Below the pieces are notes generated by a model that saw only the letters and a list, made by a program, of their open reading frames with translations, made no database searches and was not told where the DNA came from. 64,000 nt of DNA, taken from contig OZ025257.1 in assembly GCA_964019135.1 (NCBI GenBank), positions 23,296,352 through 23,360,351 on the forward strand, written 5' to 3'. The position numbers and the translations under genes were made by a program. Of this stretch, positions 38,129 through 50,614 are shown in pieces. How positions within the stretch are numbered: position 1 is the first letter of the stretch; each line of letters starts with the position of its first letter. This stretch comes from Arenicola marina. Its lineage: Eukaryota; Annelida; Polychaeta; Arenicolidae.

Positions 38129-40206
38129 GGAGTTCCGATTGGGCTAGTTTTACTCTAATCAAACGCGCACACGCACACGCACCGGTTTTTGTTTATCCGC
38201 ATCGCCGTCCACCATTTGTCCTGTCCTAACCTACTTTAAAATGCGAACGATGTCCTATCATTATAAACCATACCGTAATAAACTCGAACACAACACAATG
38301 ATAACAGTAATTACGACTAGGCTATAGTTGATTTACTATTTTCTGAAATGTCATTATCTGGAACAAGTTTCGAATGTCTCATCATTACTAGTTTCTATGT
38401 TTCATGCTGTGTTAAATCAAAACTGTGGTCAAAGTAGTTGGTGAAAAACGCTCTGAATAACTTCATATGTGGGGAATGCCTGTTCGAACGTCCTCGCTTC
38501 TCGTCAAAAAGACGTACGCGGACGGACGCGGAAGAATGTTTTTGGGTCATTGAATTTCACGGGGGCTGATTTTGACGACAGCTAGCAGTCGATAACCTTA
38601 ATTTTTGGACTCGCCTAGACTGTTTATTGCCGTACCCGTGTACCGCATTCCTCACCCCCGTTTTCTCTTAAACAATTCATCTATCATTATAGAAAATGGT
38701 CTCACGGTGTTATTAAATTGTTATGAAGTTATAGAAAAATTGCGTGAGGTAGTGATTTTAAGCATAGATTTTTACTTAGAGACTTGACATTAAAGGCTTT
38801 TTTAAATATTAATTCTGTAATGCTTATATGGTTGTTGTTCATCTGGCGCGTGGTTTTTTTTTTGTGTGAGTTTCTTGTAATACTTCAAAGGACTTACATA
38901 AATATTGTTTTCACACCAGGCAAACATGTAACTTTGTATAAATAACCACGGACTCCTTACTTACTGTCTTTGCCGTTTACTTTCGGTCTGTATCAATGAA
39001 TGAATGAGTGACGGTGCTTCCTTCCTCCATTTGCTGGAGAGTCAGGAACGTAGAACGCTAACATATTTGCAAAACATAAGTACAAAACCAAAAGAATGAT
39101 TGATATTAGACATAGTGCATTAAAACATAGCAATACAGATTTGTCAAGCATATTTTATTGCATGATCATATGCTGCTCTATGTCAGCGACATACACTAAT
39201 GATTAACATGTTGTCAACTTCTTTCTCATCGACCTCAATATTGGGCGGTTTTCCTAAAATATGAGCTGTTCATGACTTGAATTGTATAAATATGAGCTAA
39301 GGCGTACACTGCATGTATCTACAATCAAATTCAAAAATAGTTCTTTGAGTGTTGTAGCATGTCAATGCAAGGCATTGTGGGTAGTGAGGGTGCGATTTCA
39401 ATGTACATATACTTACTAGATATGTGGTATATGACCATACACGTTATTGAAACGCGCATACTTAGGATGCTGCAGTTTCGTGGATAGCTGGTGCTCACTC
39501 CACCGTCATACGGCGGCCAATTCCACAACATTCTTTCACATCTGTTTAGCCGGAAAGCTGCATGCAAAACGGCACTGTTCGAGATACCCTAACAATTCGT
39601 ACTTGCTCAAAACACCCACAATATTTACTAAAAATATTTTCACAGAACGTTATAATGCCGATATTTTGTAGAGGTGCTTTAATGTTTCGCTATTTTTCAT
39701 AGAACGTGTTTAGTATATCTTTTAACGTTTTAGATACGTTTTAAAAACCATGTAGAACGTTATTGGATGTCATAAACACGTGATTTGGATCTTGTTTTTA
39801 ATGCATTGTATACCATTACCAAAATCATTCTGATGATATTTCCATGTTATGCCAGCAAAAAGAAATTCATGCAACTGCAACTTATTTTACTTCAAAGGCT
39901 TTTTATTGCAATAATATATGTAATAATTCTTAGCCTTGCCCGTGATATGAATTAACCACATATTTGTACTTATATGGTAAATGTCATTGTTACGCTTTGC
40001 GATGCCTTGTAATAAATAGAAGTGCCGCAACAGAGTTCCGCGGTGTCCCGGGATAGACACGTTTGACATATATTTATATCTAAGTATTAATATTTAACAG
40101 TCTCGCGAAGGTGGCCTTTCGATGGCCTCGTCTTGGTGGTTCTTGATCCTCTGGTCTTCCTGGGTTCTCCTCCTTATATATACGGGGGTTCTTACTCGCT
40201 GAGAGG

Positions 40207-40314
40207 CCAGCTCTACACTTAATGTAGAGCAGCAGCCAGCTCTACAGCTACTGGAGAGCAGCCCGCTCTACAATCACTGTAGAGCAGCCAGCTCTCCATT
40301 TACTGTAGAGCAGC
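40207..40314. repeat. Array of four hairpin units
   Basis: Units start at 40207, 40236, 40262 and 40288 (spacing 29, 26, 26). Each has arms of the type GCTCTACA ... TGTAGAGC around a 5-bp loop, so every unit can fold alone. Units 2 and 4 carry one changed arm base each. It is absent from segmental copy 2. Confidence 0.8.
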
Positions 40315-40575
40315 CCTGGCCTATATTCGCTGCTCCCCAACAAGTAGTCCACTCCACCCCGTCCCTCGCCAGGACCAACATCTGGGATCTCCACAAGATC
40401 TATGTGTAATATATCTCAGACAAAAATATATGTACACATTATTTGACATCAAATACATGCTCAATACAAAGGGCATGGTCCATTGAGAGTTTATATAATG
40501 GCACAATATTTAAGTTATTGCAATCGACTATTTTTATATTTTCATAATGTTATTCCTATTCAAGGATTTATTTAA

Positions 40576-41238
40576 AGCGAACCGCCAGCCTGGCCTCTAA
40601 CTCTGCTATACCGATTCATATCATACCCAATTCCAAATCTTCCAAATTACAGATTTTTTTCTTCTATCTGTAGCTCACCATAAAATTTAGAAGTGACCGC
40701 CAGGTACGATTTCGCCGCCTACCCAGGCGGCAGCCCTTTTTGGAGGCGTGTCTGTGATTGACCAATCAGGAGGCGATACTCTAATTTATTCAAACCGGAA
40801 ATTGCGCCTATTGTGTGAGCAAAACAAGAGCGCGTGATAATCGCCAATGTAAATAGCTGCGATTCTAACTCCAATCATGGCATTGTTGCGGAGTCAATCG
40901 TCGCAAGACGTATATCAATTTGTTTGGACGGTACTTTTCCATGAAAGACTAAGATCTTGCGCTACTGCGCGGCTTGGAACTGCCGCTGTTCATCTGTAAA
41001 TCGCGGCCCTGATCTCCTGCTCCGCGCGTTATAACGTGAGGCGGCGCCATATGAATAGTCACAATATGCGTCACTGCTCCAGGCAAAATGGCGCTCTGCT
41101 TGACATTGCTGGGGACGGGTTGCCTTAATTTTTTTCTCCTTACCAGTCGGCCGAAACGAAGCGTTAACACTCGCAAATGTAATATTAAGATGTATACTTT
41201 CGGTGCAGATCACGATTAAATTATGTTGGACACCCGCT
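40576..41238. mobile_element. MITE-like element with TTAA target duplication (663 bp)
   Basis: The insertion begins AGCGAACCGCCAGCC and ends GGACACCCGCT. It is flanked by TTAA at 40572-40575 and 41239-41242, so the ends including TTAA form an 8-bp inverted repeat TTAAAGCG / CGCTTTAA. The paralogous segment has an empty site with a single TTAA (62774-62777). TTAA duplication is typical of piggyBac-type cut-and-paste elements; no transposase is present, so it would be non-autonomous. A 6-bp TTTAAA duplication is an alternative reading. A shorter relative lies at 53319-53731. Confidence 0.75.
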
Positions 41239-41469
41239 TTAAATAAAGCTTGGTTATAGCTTGCCCCGCCCGCCAAATGTGTATAGCTTATAGAAAAGTC
41301 CAGCATTGCAGACGATCGTGTCAAGCGTGCTGGATCAGTCCAACAAACCTACGTAAAGTTTGGAACCTCGTTCCCGATTATAGTTGATACACTCTCGAAC
41401 CTCGAAAGATGCTAACGCGCTACATAAACATTTTTTAATAAGCGTTCTATTTGCGTCAGGCGGAGGCGA

Positions 41470-41650
41470 TATCTACGTCTATTGTCATTGCCCTTTACTT
41501 AGGTCTATTCTAACCGCCATTCACGTACTCTATTGTAACGGCCATCTACTTACGTCTATTGTAACCGCCATTCACGTACGTCTAATGTAACCGATATTTA
41601 CTTACGTCTATTGTAACCGCCATTCACGTACGTCTATTGTAACCGATATT
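41470..41650. repeat. 26-bp minisatellite, copy 1
   Basis: About seven units with the word TCTATTGTAACCGCCATTC and a 26-bp spacing. The paralogous array is at 63005-63240. Confidence 0.85.
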
Positions 41651-41665
41651 TACACCAGTACATGT

Positions 41666-41878
41666 TCATTTAGTCAATAAACGAAGCCGAGATTTGGACT
41701 TGGGCTTGTCTCGCCTGTCAATAGAGCTGCTGCTGTTTCCCGGTGCTGCTGACACGGCGTTACAACGGCGTTCGATAGAGTCAAGGTTATGATTGACATA
41801 TATCCGTGAGAATGCCAGCGATTTAATACAGGATTTCAAGTGAGCCTGTTGCTCTGTTAGGGGCGGGGGGCGGATTGA
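41666..41878 (-). pseudogene. Paralogous fragment of the glycosyltransferase 3' end
   Basis: On the minus strand, the frame ending at TGA 41666-41668 matches the frame downstream of the 63421 gene's stop. It has the same words KSLAFSRIYVNHN, DSIER and DKxKSKSR and ends at the same LTK-stop. Here the position aligned with the gene's TGA reads a serine codon, so the frame runs straight through. Homology to the gene body stops a few codons upstream (about 41845), so this is a truncated duplicate. About ten non-synonymous and three synonymous differences over roughly 50 codons suggest little constraint. Confidence 0.6.
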
Positions 41879-41899
41879 GGGGGCATCCATCCTTATCAT

Positions 41900-43125
41900 G
41901 GCACAGTGCCCAATTTCTGATCATGGCACAGTGCCCAATTTTGACTCCTGGAGTGGCGGTGCATGGCTGCAACTTGGGATGGTGTAACTTGATAAAGCTG
42001 CCATCTTAGAATAACCCCACACAGGCTTTTTACCAGTAGTTGTCGCAAATACTTGTGGCTAGAACTGAAACCGGAGTAATTGGCTTCGTTTGCCGGGTGG
42101 GATTTTGATAGGCGGTTTTGCTGGAAGGTAGGGAGAGGGTAGCAATAATATGATCAGCTATTTTAGTAACATATCTTATTAGCAGTCCAAATTAACATAT
42201 CTTATAAGCAGTCTAAAGTCTGCATAATCAGGCTATGTAAGATACCAGTCATCTGTGGTCTATTTTGGAGGTCGATGGTGAGTACCCCTATCATTACTGA
42301 CCACTTAAGGAGAAAGAAAAGGGTTATTCAAAAACCTGGGTTAAGTTAGGAATATAATAAAATTATGTAATATTAGCAAGACCACTATCAATACATGCAG
42401 GGTATAAGCCAGAGACCCCCCCCTGCCTGCCGAATGTGCGGGCATTTACAATTTTTTGCAGCCAGTTTTTTTAGGCATGCAGGCTCTCCGCCAAAAAATG
42501 CCCTTTGGTCACAATGTCTAGAAGAAAATCATACTGTTATGAAAATATACAATCGTACTCCCTGGTAAATACCATGGTATCAATGTGTACGTTTTTGTTT
42601 TCATGTTTCTTTGTCCCTCATGAGGGCATGTTAACGAGAACTCCACGGCCAGCAACATTATGGGAAATGTCTTGGTGTTATCTTGAATTATTCTATGGAG
42701 ATAAATACCATATTTCCACGTTATTGGCAAGTCATGTATAGAATTAATGAGAATATCTAACTTACATTCAGATTACGTAACTTTTCCGTTACATTTCATG
42801 TTTAAATGTCTACAAAATACGTTGTCAGGCTTTGACGCCATATTCACATCTCGCAAAGACCAAAATAATACTCAAAATGCATTGCACATGCAGTGGCGCC
42901 TCACGGTGGCAAAATTGGAACTCGATTAGCGAAGGGGTCTATGTTCATCTCGAAAGGACTCGCATTCACGATGCGGGGAACAGGTGAGGCTCGCCGTAGT
43001 TTAAAGCAATATACTTACATACGCCATATTAGATCTTTTACATTTTAGAATCAAGACCAAAGTATCTCAAAAATTATGATTCATATGTTTTGTATCTCTT
43101 AGAGTCTGTAAACATAAACATTTCA
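41900..43125. other. No supported gene
   Basis: AT-rich sequence with short open frames only. A 22-bp direct repeat of ATCATGGCACAGTGCCCAAT occurs twice near 41896-41940. Confidence 0.45.
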
Positions 43126-43129
43126 ACAT

Positions 43130-44240
43130 AAAACTGTGCGGTTTATTAAGACGAACATTTTCGTCTTATGCCGGTGTGTTCGGTTAGTCTGTGTGTGTGT
43201 CTGTCTGTCTGTCTGCGCATTATCTTTCGAATGCCTTAACGTATCGACTTCCAAATTCACAAAAAGATGCGGAATGGTCATTGTCAGGCTAAGTTCGTAG
43301 ATGGGCCATGTAGGTCAAAGGTCAAGGTCACAGGAATTTTTCGAAATTTGCTTAACTATTGAAAGATAGGACCAACAATCGGAAAAATCGCTATAATGTT
43401 CGCAGTTTTCATTTAACCATGCTGAAAATTATTTCACGTATTGGGCCTATAAGTACCTTATATACCGTCTTTCATTAGTGCAAATCGCCCGAATAGTTTT
43501 CCTGCTAAAAATTCCCAACGTTTAACATGGGACCCTATGGAAGCATTTTGGCGGGAATCAGGCCTCCTTAATTTCTCCATGAAGGGGGCATGTCAGACAA
43601 ACGACACCTTGCGTGAGAGATGAGATTAGTATTTGGGCGTAAAATATTATATTGACCAAGGTCACGCTTCCAAGGTCAAGGTCACATCAAGGTCAAGGTT
43701 ACGAAACATGTTTTTCCATGTAACTTCGTTAATCTTTGGTCTAGAGATTCGCGATTTGTTTTAGAATATTCTTCAGAGAGATGCGTAAAAGAAAAGTGCC
43801 CTGAGATTTCCCTCACATTTATAGTTTTTGAGTTATTGATGATCAATTTTGACATTGACGAAAGTGCAAAAAAATCGCTGTGACTACATAAATGCATGTA
43901 GATGACTCATATGTGGTGGAATATGTACCCATGTTACTGACATCATATATGCCAAATGCCATCGAAATCGAACCAGTAGTTTCGACGCTGGCAAATAATC
44001 ACACTTTAACATGGCCAAGCCCATTATAAAGCCTCGATACGCCAAATGACTGACGGCGTGCCATGCCAACGTCATGAAATGGGCCTTAACATAGTCGAAT
44101 TGGTACCGCGGAACCCCCTTAAACCGAGGAAGGTATTAAGTAGCCATCAACTACCCCCAGGATCCGATAGCACTTGTAGTATGACAACCGGGCGGTCCAT
44201 TGTCTTAGCATTAGCATTCGATTATCCTTACTAAATGTCA
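43130..44240 (+). mobile_element. Dispersed AGGTCA-rich element 1
   Basis: Starts at a hairpin AAGACGAA-CATT-TTCGTCTT (43148-43167), then a GTCT/GT microsatellite (43190-43217), then conserved blocks such as GAATGCCTTAA, AAGTTCGTAGATGGGC, GGTCAAAGGTCAAGGTCAC and CCCAACGTTTAACATGGGA. Related blocks recur in the same order at 44460, 47490, 50520 and, shorter, 52250. The hairpin plus GTCT microsatellite resembles the layout of non-autonomous Helentron/DINE-1-type elements; this is an inference and no Rep/helicase is present. Confidence 0.55.
43312..43330 (+). promoter_or_regulatory. Nuclear-receptor-type half-site cluster (DR1 + DR0)
   Basis: AGGTCA A AGGTCA AGGTCA: a perfect direct repeat with 1-bp spacing and a third abutting half-site. 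DR1 is the known consensus for RXR- and HNF4-type receptors, and TCAAGGTCA for NR5A/ERR monomers. Occupancy is unknown; the site belongs to a dispersed repeat. Confidence 0.5.
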
Positions 44241-44459
44241 ATTTTTTAAGTATGCATGTGTCGCGTGGCGCCATTTACCCCTTCTACAATATCGTAGTGC
44301 TATCCTCTTTTAGCTTAGCATAACGCTTCCACAGTCAGTTGCGTGGTCTGATGAATCCTTTGATAGTTGTCATCCGCTCATTATGACGGAAATCTTTGAT
44401 TTCCGGAATCTATCATTATGACGGAAATCTTGATTGGAGGAATCTATCAGTTTGTCCGT

Positions 44460-45620
44460 TTGTTAAGACGGAAATCTACGATTTTTGTCTTATGTCGGTG
44501 TGTTCGGTTTGTTAAGACGAAAATCTACGATTTTCGTCTTATGTCGGTGTGTTCGGTTTGTTTGTCTGTCTGTCTGTGTGTCTGTCTGTCTGTCTGTAGA
44601 CGCATTATCTGTCGAATGCCTAAAGATATCGTTCTCTTCTTTTACCAAAGCATTCCGACAGCCAATCGACAGGTCAAGTTCGTGAATGGGCAATATAACT
44701 CAAAGATCAAGGTCACGATGACGTCATACGTCCAAAACACATTTTCTGCTCTAGCTCTCTTAACATTACATCAGATTTGACGTAGGATAAAAAGTTTTCG
44801 GGCCACGGGCTCTTGAAAATTGACAACTTTGGATTTTTTTTTTTTTTTTACAAAGTTTGAGATATCGACTTCTCCTTCTGCATAGATAATGCCACGGCCT
44901 ACCGTCAGACCAAGTTTGTAGATGGGCAATCTAGGTCAAAGGTCAAGGTCACAGGAATTTTTCACATTTCGCTTAACCATTGAAAGATAGGACCAAAAAT
45001 CGGAAAAATCACTACTACTGTCTTAGTTTTCATCTAATGACGCTCACCATTATTTCTGTTATTGGGCCCATAGGTACGTTATATATCGTCTCAAAATTGT
45101 AAAAATCGCCCGAATAGTTTTCCCGCTAAAAATTCCCAAAGTTTAACATGGGATCCTACGGCAGCATTTTGGCGGGAAATTGGTCTCAATTTCTCCGTGA
45201 AGGGCACAAGTGAGACAAACGTCACCTGGCGTGATACATGACATTAGTAATTGGGCACGAATAACTATATTGGTCAAGGTCACGCTTCCAAGGTCAAGGT
45301 CGCAGCAAGGTCAAGGACACGAAACATGTGTTCCCGCGTAACTTCGTTAATATCGCGTCTAGAGATTCGTTGTTTGTTGGAGAGTATTCTGCGGAGAGCG
45401 GCGGACACGCATGACTGGCTCAAATGTTTCCGGATACTGAACGATTTTCGAGTAATCGGCCAATCTATATTCAGTGTACGTGTCAAGTGGCGTTTTAAAC
45501 TTTGCAAGGCCATAACTCGGTTAATATTTGAGATAGGGAGCCCAGATTTGGCATGAATGGAGAGAGAAATGTGAGCTAGACTTATGAAAACCACCTCAGA
45601 AATGCTCTAAGACGCTTAGT
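44460..45620 (+). mobile_element. Dispersed AGGTCA-rich element 2
   Basis: Same family as 43130-44240. It has a perfect hairpin with 12-bp arms (44514-44525 and 44529-44540), a GTCT microsatellite at about 44556-44604, and two blocks of AGGTCA half-sites (44933-44951 and about 45274-45320). Confidence 0.55.
44933..44951 (+). promoter_or_regulatory. AGGTCA half-site cluster (DR1 + DR0)
   Basis: Same 19-bp arrangement as at 43312, inside element 2. Confidence 0.5.
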
Positions 45621-46518
45621 TTGGCCGCTAGAGAGCTCACAAGAGGTGCACCCCCCTCCATGCCGACGCTCCCATTATGAGTCAACGGCGATATGGACCG
45701 GCACTCTTTCGGGGTTGCGATGGCCGCCGTTCGCTTAATAGCGACGCTAGAGAGTCGGGATTAGTTGCAAACGACGGGCAAACGTCGACTTGGATATGGA
45801 AACCGCCTTCACATTTTGCCTATCACGCATAGTTTTCCCGCTAAAAATTCCCAAAGTTTAACATGGGACCCTACGGGAGCATTTTGGCGGGAAAATGACC
45901 TCCCCAATTTCTCCATGAAGGGGACATCTCAGACAAACAACACCTTGCGTGAAACATGACAGTAGTATTTGGGCGGAAAGTACTATATTGATCAAGGTTA
46001 CGCTTCCAAGGTCAAGGTCACGGCAAGGTCATGGTCATGAAACATGTTTTCCCGCGTAACTCAGTTAATATTGGGTCTAGAGATCCGCGGTTTGTTTCAA
46101 AGTATTCTTCAGAGACAGGCGCGAAAATTGTGTGCCTTCAGATTTCACCTCACATTTATAGTTTGTGAGCTGGATGATCAATTGTAACCCAAGAAAAATT
46201 ATACAAAATTGCGGTGACCACATGCATGCAGGTAGATTACCTACATGTGGTGGAATATGTACCAATATTACTAACATCATGTGTGCCAAATGCCATGGGA
46301 ATCGAACCAGTAGTTTGAACGCAAAGAAATATTATCCCATTATAAAGACTCGATTCCGCCACTTGAAGACGGATCGAGACGTTTCGGCCTATATAACCCA
46401 ATATTGTCACTAGCCCTTTGCAATTCTATGTTCAAAAACTGACGCCCGCGGGCCGAATGTTTCTTTTATATCAACCGAAATGTGTTTCCAGCATAAAAAC
46501 GAAAAAATATTAATAATA

Positions 46519-46593
46519 GGTACCCAGTTGGGTTTGAACACCCAACCTTCATGCCCACTGTCGAAAGCCTTATCCACTACGCCAAAGTGCCGC
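46519..46593 (-). mobile_element. tRNA-like SINE head (copy 1)
   Basis: The minus strand shows box A TGGCGTAGTGGATAAGG and a T-arm with TGGGTGTTCAAACCCA, which pairs perfectly as a stem-loop. The acceptor ends do not pair well, and the sequence sits in a dispersed repeat, so a SINE or tRNA pseudogene is more likely than an active tRNA. Confidence 0.6.
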
Positions 46594-47085
46594 GTTGTAC
46601 GTATATGCTACTGTTTCAGAAGTCCCCAAACCCGCTCGATCAGTCATATTTCATACGAAATCCTGCCCTCGGTCTTCCATAGGCTCGACCGAAGCACAAC
46701 ATCCGCCCGTCTCGATCTTTATATCTCGCACCACAACGAAACAGGTCCACATTGGGTAATATTGGGTATATATCCGCGGTTTGTTTCAGAGTATTCTTTA
46801 GAGACTTTTTGGAGATTCATATATTCTCGCTATCTTCCAGCTATGTTATAAGCGGGATTATGAATGCGGCCCCTTTATCTGTGACCTTTCATAGTTATCG
46901 GCTCATGGTCAGTTGCACCTATCCCCCGATTTTCGTCTTCCCTCTCAAGCTATGCTTGACAAATTCTAGTCTGTGTGTCTGTCTGTCCTCACTCTGTAGG
47001 TCGCAAAACGCAACATTTTGTCGTATAACTTCACCCATCGCTAGGTATCCGACATGGCTCGGTCAAGTTCGTTAGCGGGGTATAA

Positions 47086-47098
47086 AGGTCAAAGGTCA
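47086..47098 (+). promoter_or_regulatory. AGGTCA direct repeat (DR1)
   Basis: Perfect AGGTCAAAGGTCA. The third half-site is degraded to AGGGCA. Duplicated at 50114-50126. Confidence 0.45.
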
Positions 47099-47550
47099 AG
47101 GGCACAGGATTTTTTCCTTTTTCCTTAACCATTGGAAGATAGGGCCAATAATCGACAAATTAAATGCTTACTACAGAGACAGTTTTGGAGCTACACTTAT
47201 TGTCCTCTGGCGTTTCGCACCCTGTGCCAATTTGCATCGAAATCGATTAAGAAGTTTGGTCGCTAAAAAATAGTTTAACTTGAAAAACAAACTTTAACAT
47301 GGAACTAACCTCTGTTCAACATGGAACTAACCTCTGTTCATCGCGTGAGCAATAAGCCATGCCGCCTTTCAGGGTGAAGTACTGCTCAAATCCGTGTGCG
47401 TGGGCGTGTGTATTGGCGGGGAGGGGCGATTAGGCGTGGTGTGCGGGAATGCTGCATTTCCGTCATCAGCCTTCACCCTGTGGGTGACGCTCTCGGTTTG
47501 TTAAGGCGAACATTTTCAATTTTCGTCTTATGTCGGTGTGTTCGGTGAGT

Positions 47551-47586
<36 letters not shown>

Positions 47587-47977
47587 GCGCGCACTATCTT
47601 TCGAATGCCTTAATATATCGACTTCAAAATTCACAGAAAGATGCGGAAAGGCAATCGTCAGGCTAAGTTCGTAGATGGGCAATAAAACTTGAAGGTCAAC
47701 GTCACGATGACGTCATACGTCCAAAACACATTTTCTACTCTAGCTCTCTTAACTCTTAGAGAACCGCAATTCGTGTCAAAATACTCAACTCCTTAAAATC
47801 TGTCGCGTTACTGACATCAGATTTGACGTGAGATGAAAAGTTTTGTGCCACAGGCAGTTGAATATTAGAAATTTTTTATTTTTTTTTATTTTTTATAAAG
47901 TTTGAGATATCGACTCCTTCTTCTGCACAGACAATGCCACGGCCCACCGTCAGGCCAAGTTCGTAGATGGGCCGTGT

Positions 47978-47996
47978 AGGTCAAAGGTCAAGGTCA
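47978..47996 (+). promoter_or_regulatory. AGGTCA half-site cluster (DR1 + DR0)
   Basis: Same 19-bp arrangement as at 43312. Duplicated at 51006-51024 in the second 3028-bp unit. Confidence 0.5.
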
Positions 47997-48470
47997 CGGG
48001 AATTTTTCGAAATTCGCTTAACCATTGAAATATAGGACCCAACATCGGCAAAATCGCAATAGCGTTCCCAGTTTTTACTTCATGACGCTCAAAATTAATT
48101 CACGTATTGGGCTCATAGGTACCTTGTATAAGGTATTTCAATTTAAAAAATCGTCCCAATAGTTCCTCTGCAAAAAAATCCCAAAGTTTAACATGGGATC
48201 CTACGGCAGCATTTTGGCGGGAAAATGGTCTCAATTTCTCCGTGAAGGGTACAAGGGAGACAAACGCCACCTGGCCTGCTACATGACCTCAGTAATTGGG
48301 TACGAATAACTATATTGGTCAAGGTCACGCTTCCAAGGTCAAGGTCACGAAACATGTGTTCCAGCATAACTCCGTTAATATTGGGTCTAGAGATTCGCTG
48401 TTAGTTTGAGATTATTCCTCGGGGAGAGGCAAAAACGCCCTATTGGCTCAGATTTCTCCGGATACTGAAA

Positions 48471-50578
48471 GATTTTCGAGTAATCGGCCAATCTATATTC
48501 AGTGTACGTGTCAAGTGGCGTTTTAAACTTTGCAAGGCCATAACTCGGTTAATATTTGAGATAGGGAGCCCAGATTTGGCATGAATGGAGAGAGAAATGT
48601 GAGCTAGACTTATGAAAACCACCTCAGAAATGCTCTAAGACGCTTAGTTTGGCCGCTAGAGAGCTCACAAGAGGTGCACCCCCCTCCATGCCGACGCTCC
48701 CATTATGAGTCAACGGCGATATGGACCGGCACTCTTTCGGGGTTGCGATGGCCGCCGTTCGCTTAATAGCGACGCTAGAGAGTCGGGATTAGTTGCAAAC
48801 GACGGGCAAACGTCGACTTGGATATGGAAACCGCCTTCACATTTTGCCTATCACGCATAGTTTTCCCGCTAAAAATTCCCAAAGTTTAACATGGGACCCT
48901 ACGGGAGCATTTTGGCGGGAAAATGACCTCCCCAATTTCTCCATGAAGGGGACATCTCAGACAAACAACACCTTGCGTGAAACATGACAGTAGTATTTGG
49001 GCGGAAAGTACTATATTGATCAAGGTTACGCTTCCAAGGTCAAGGTCACGGCAAGGTCATGGTCATGAAACATGTTTTCCCGCGTAACTCAGTTAATATT
49101 GGGTCTAGAGATCCGCGGTTTGTTTCAAAGTATTCTTCAGAGACAGGCGCGAAAATTGTGTGCCTTCAGATTTCACCTCACATTTATAGTTTGTGAGCTG
49201 GATGATCAATTGTAACCCAAGAAAAATTATACAAAATTGCGGTGACCACATGCATGCAGGTAGATTACCTACATGTGGTGGAATATGTACCAATATTACT
49301 AACATCATGTGTGCCAAATGCCATGGGAATCGAACCAGTAGTTTGAACGCAAAGAAATATTATCCCATTATAAAGACTCGATTCCGCCACTTGAAGACGG
49401 ATCGAGACGTTTCGGCCTATATAACCCAATATTGTCACTAGCCCTTTGCAATTCTATGTTCAAAAACTGACGCCCGCGGGCCGAATGTTTCTTTTATATC
49501 AACCGAAATGTGTTTCCAGCATAAAAACGAAAAAATATTAATAATAGGTACCCAGTTGGGTTTGAACACCCAACCTTCATGCCCACTGTCGAAAGCCTTA
49601 TCCACTACGCCAAAGTGCCGCGTTGTACGTATATGCTACTGTTTCAGAAGTCCCCAAACCCGCTCGATCAGTCATATTTCATACGAAATCCTGCCCTCGG
49701 TCTTCCATAGGCTCGACCGAAGCACAACATCCGCCCGTCTCGATCTTTATATCTCGCACCACAACGAAACAGGTCCACATTGGGTAATATTGGGTATATA
49801 TCCGCGGTTTGTTTCAGAGTATTCTTTAGAGACTTTTTGGAGATTCATATATTCTCGCTATCTTCCAGCTATGTTATAAGCGGGATTATGAATGCGGCCC
49901 CTTTATCTGTGACCTTTCATAGTTATCGGCTCATGGTCAGTTGCACCTATCCCCCGATTTTCGTCTTCCCTCTCAAGCTATGCTTGACAAATTCTAGTCT
50001 GTGTGTCTGTCTGTCCTCACTCTGTAGGTCGCAAAACGCAACATTTTGTCGTATAACTTCACCCATCGCTAGGTATCCGACATGGCTCGGTCAAGTTCGT
50101 TAGCGGGGTATAAAGGTCAAAGGTCAAGGGCACAGGATTTTTTCCTTTTTCCTTAACCATTGGAAGATAGGGCCAATAATCGACAAATTAAATGCTTACT
50201 ACAGAGACAGTTTTGGAGCTACACTTATTGTCCTCTGGCGTTTCGCACCCTGTGCCAATTTGCATCGAAATCGATTAAGAAGTTTGGTCGCTAAAAAATA
50301 GTTTAACTTGAAAAACAAACTTTAACATGGAACTAACCTCTGTTCAACATGGAACTAACCTCTGTTCATCGCGTGAGCAATAAGCCATGCCGCCTTTCAG
50401 GGTGAAGTACTGCTCAAATCCGTGTGCGTGGGCGTGTGTATTGGCGGGGAGGGGCGATTAGGCGTGGTGTGCGGGAATGCTGCATTTCCGTCATCAGCCT
50501 TCACCCTGTGGGTGACGCTCTCGGTTTGTTAAGGCGAACATTTTCAATTTTCGTCTTATGTCGGTGTGTTCGGTGAGT

Positions 50579-50614
<36 letters not shown>

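Larger units (their letters stand above)
38245..41823 (+). repeat. Segmental duplication, copy 1
   Basis: Diverged direct duplicate of about 60479-63414. Shared stretches include ACCATACC...AAACTCGAACACAAC (38267 and 60495), GCAATACAGATT (39129 and 61143), CTTAGCCTTGCCCGTGATAT (39931 and 62075) and the 26-bp array near the right end. Copy-specific inserts are the hairpin array (40207-40314) and a 663-bp element (40576-41238). The 38600-39050 part does not match copy 2. Confidence 0.85.
45443..48470 (+). repeat. 3028-bp tandem duplication, copy 1
   Basis: Appears identical to 48471-51498 in every stretch compared. It starts at the word GATTTTCGAGTAATCGGCC, which also begins the diverged sequence after copy 2 (51499). 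That is the pattern expected from unequal recombination between related elements. It contains AGGTCA blocks, a GTCT microsatellite (about 47548-47588) and a tRNA-like SINE head. Confidence 0.92.

Noticed and set aside
46519-46593. Functional tRNA gene (also at 20041, 26584 and 35331)
   Set aside because: Internal promoter boxes are present, but acceptor stems do not pair well and the sequences lie in repeats, so SINE heads or tRNA pseudogenes are more likely.
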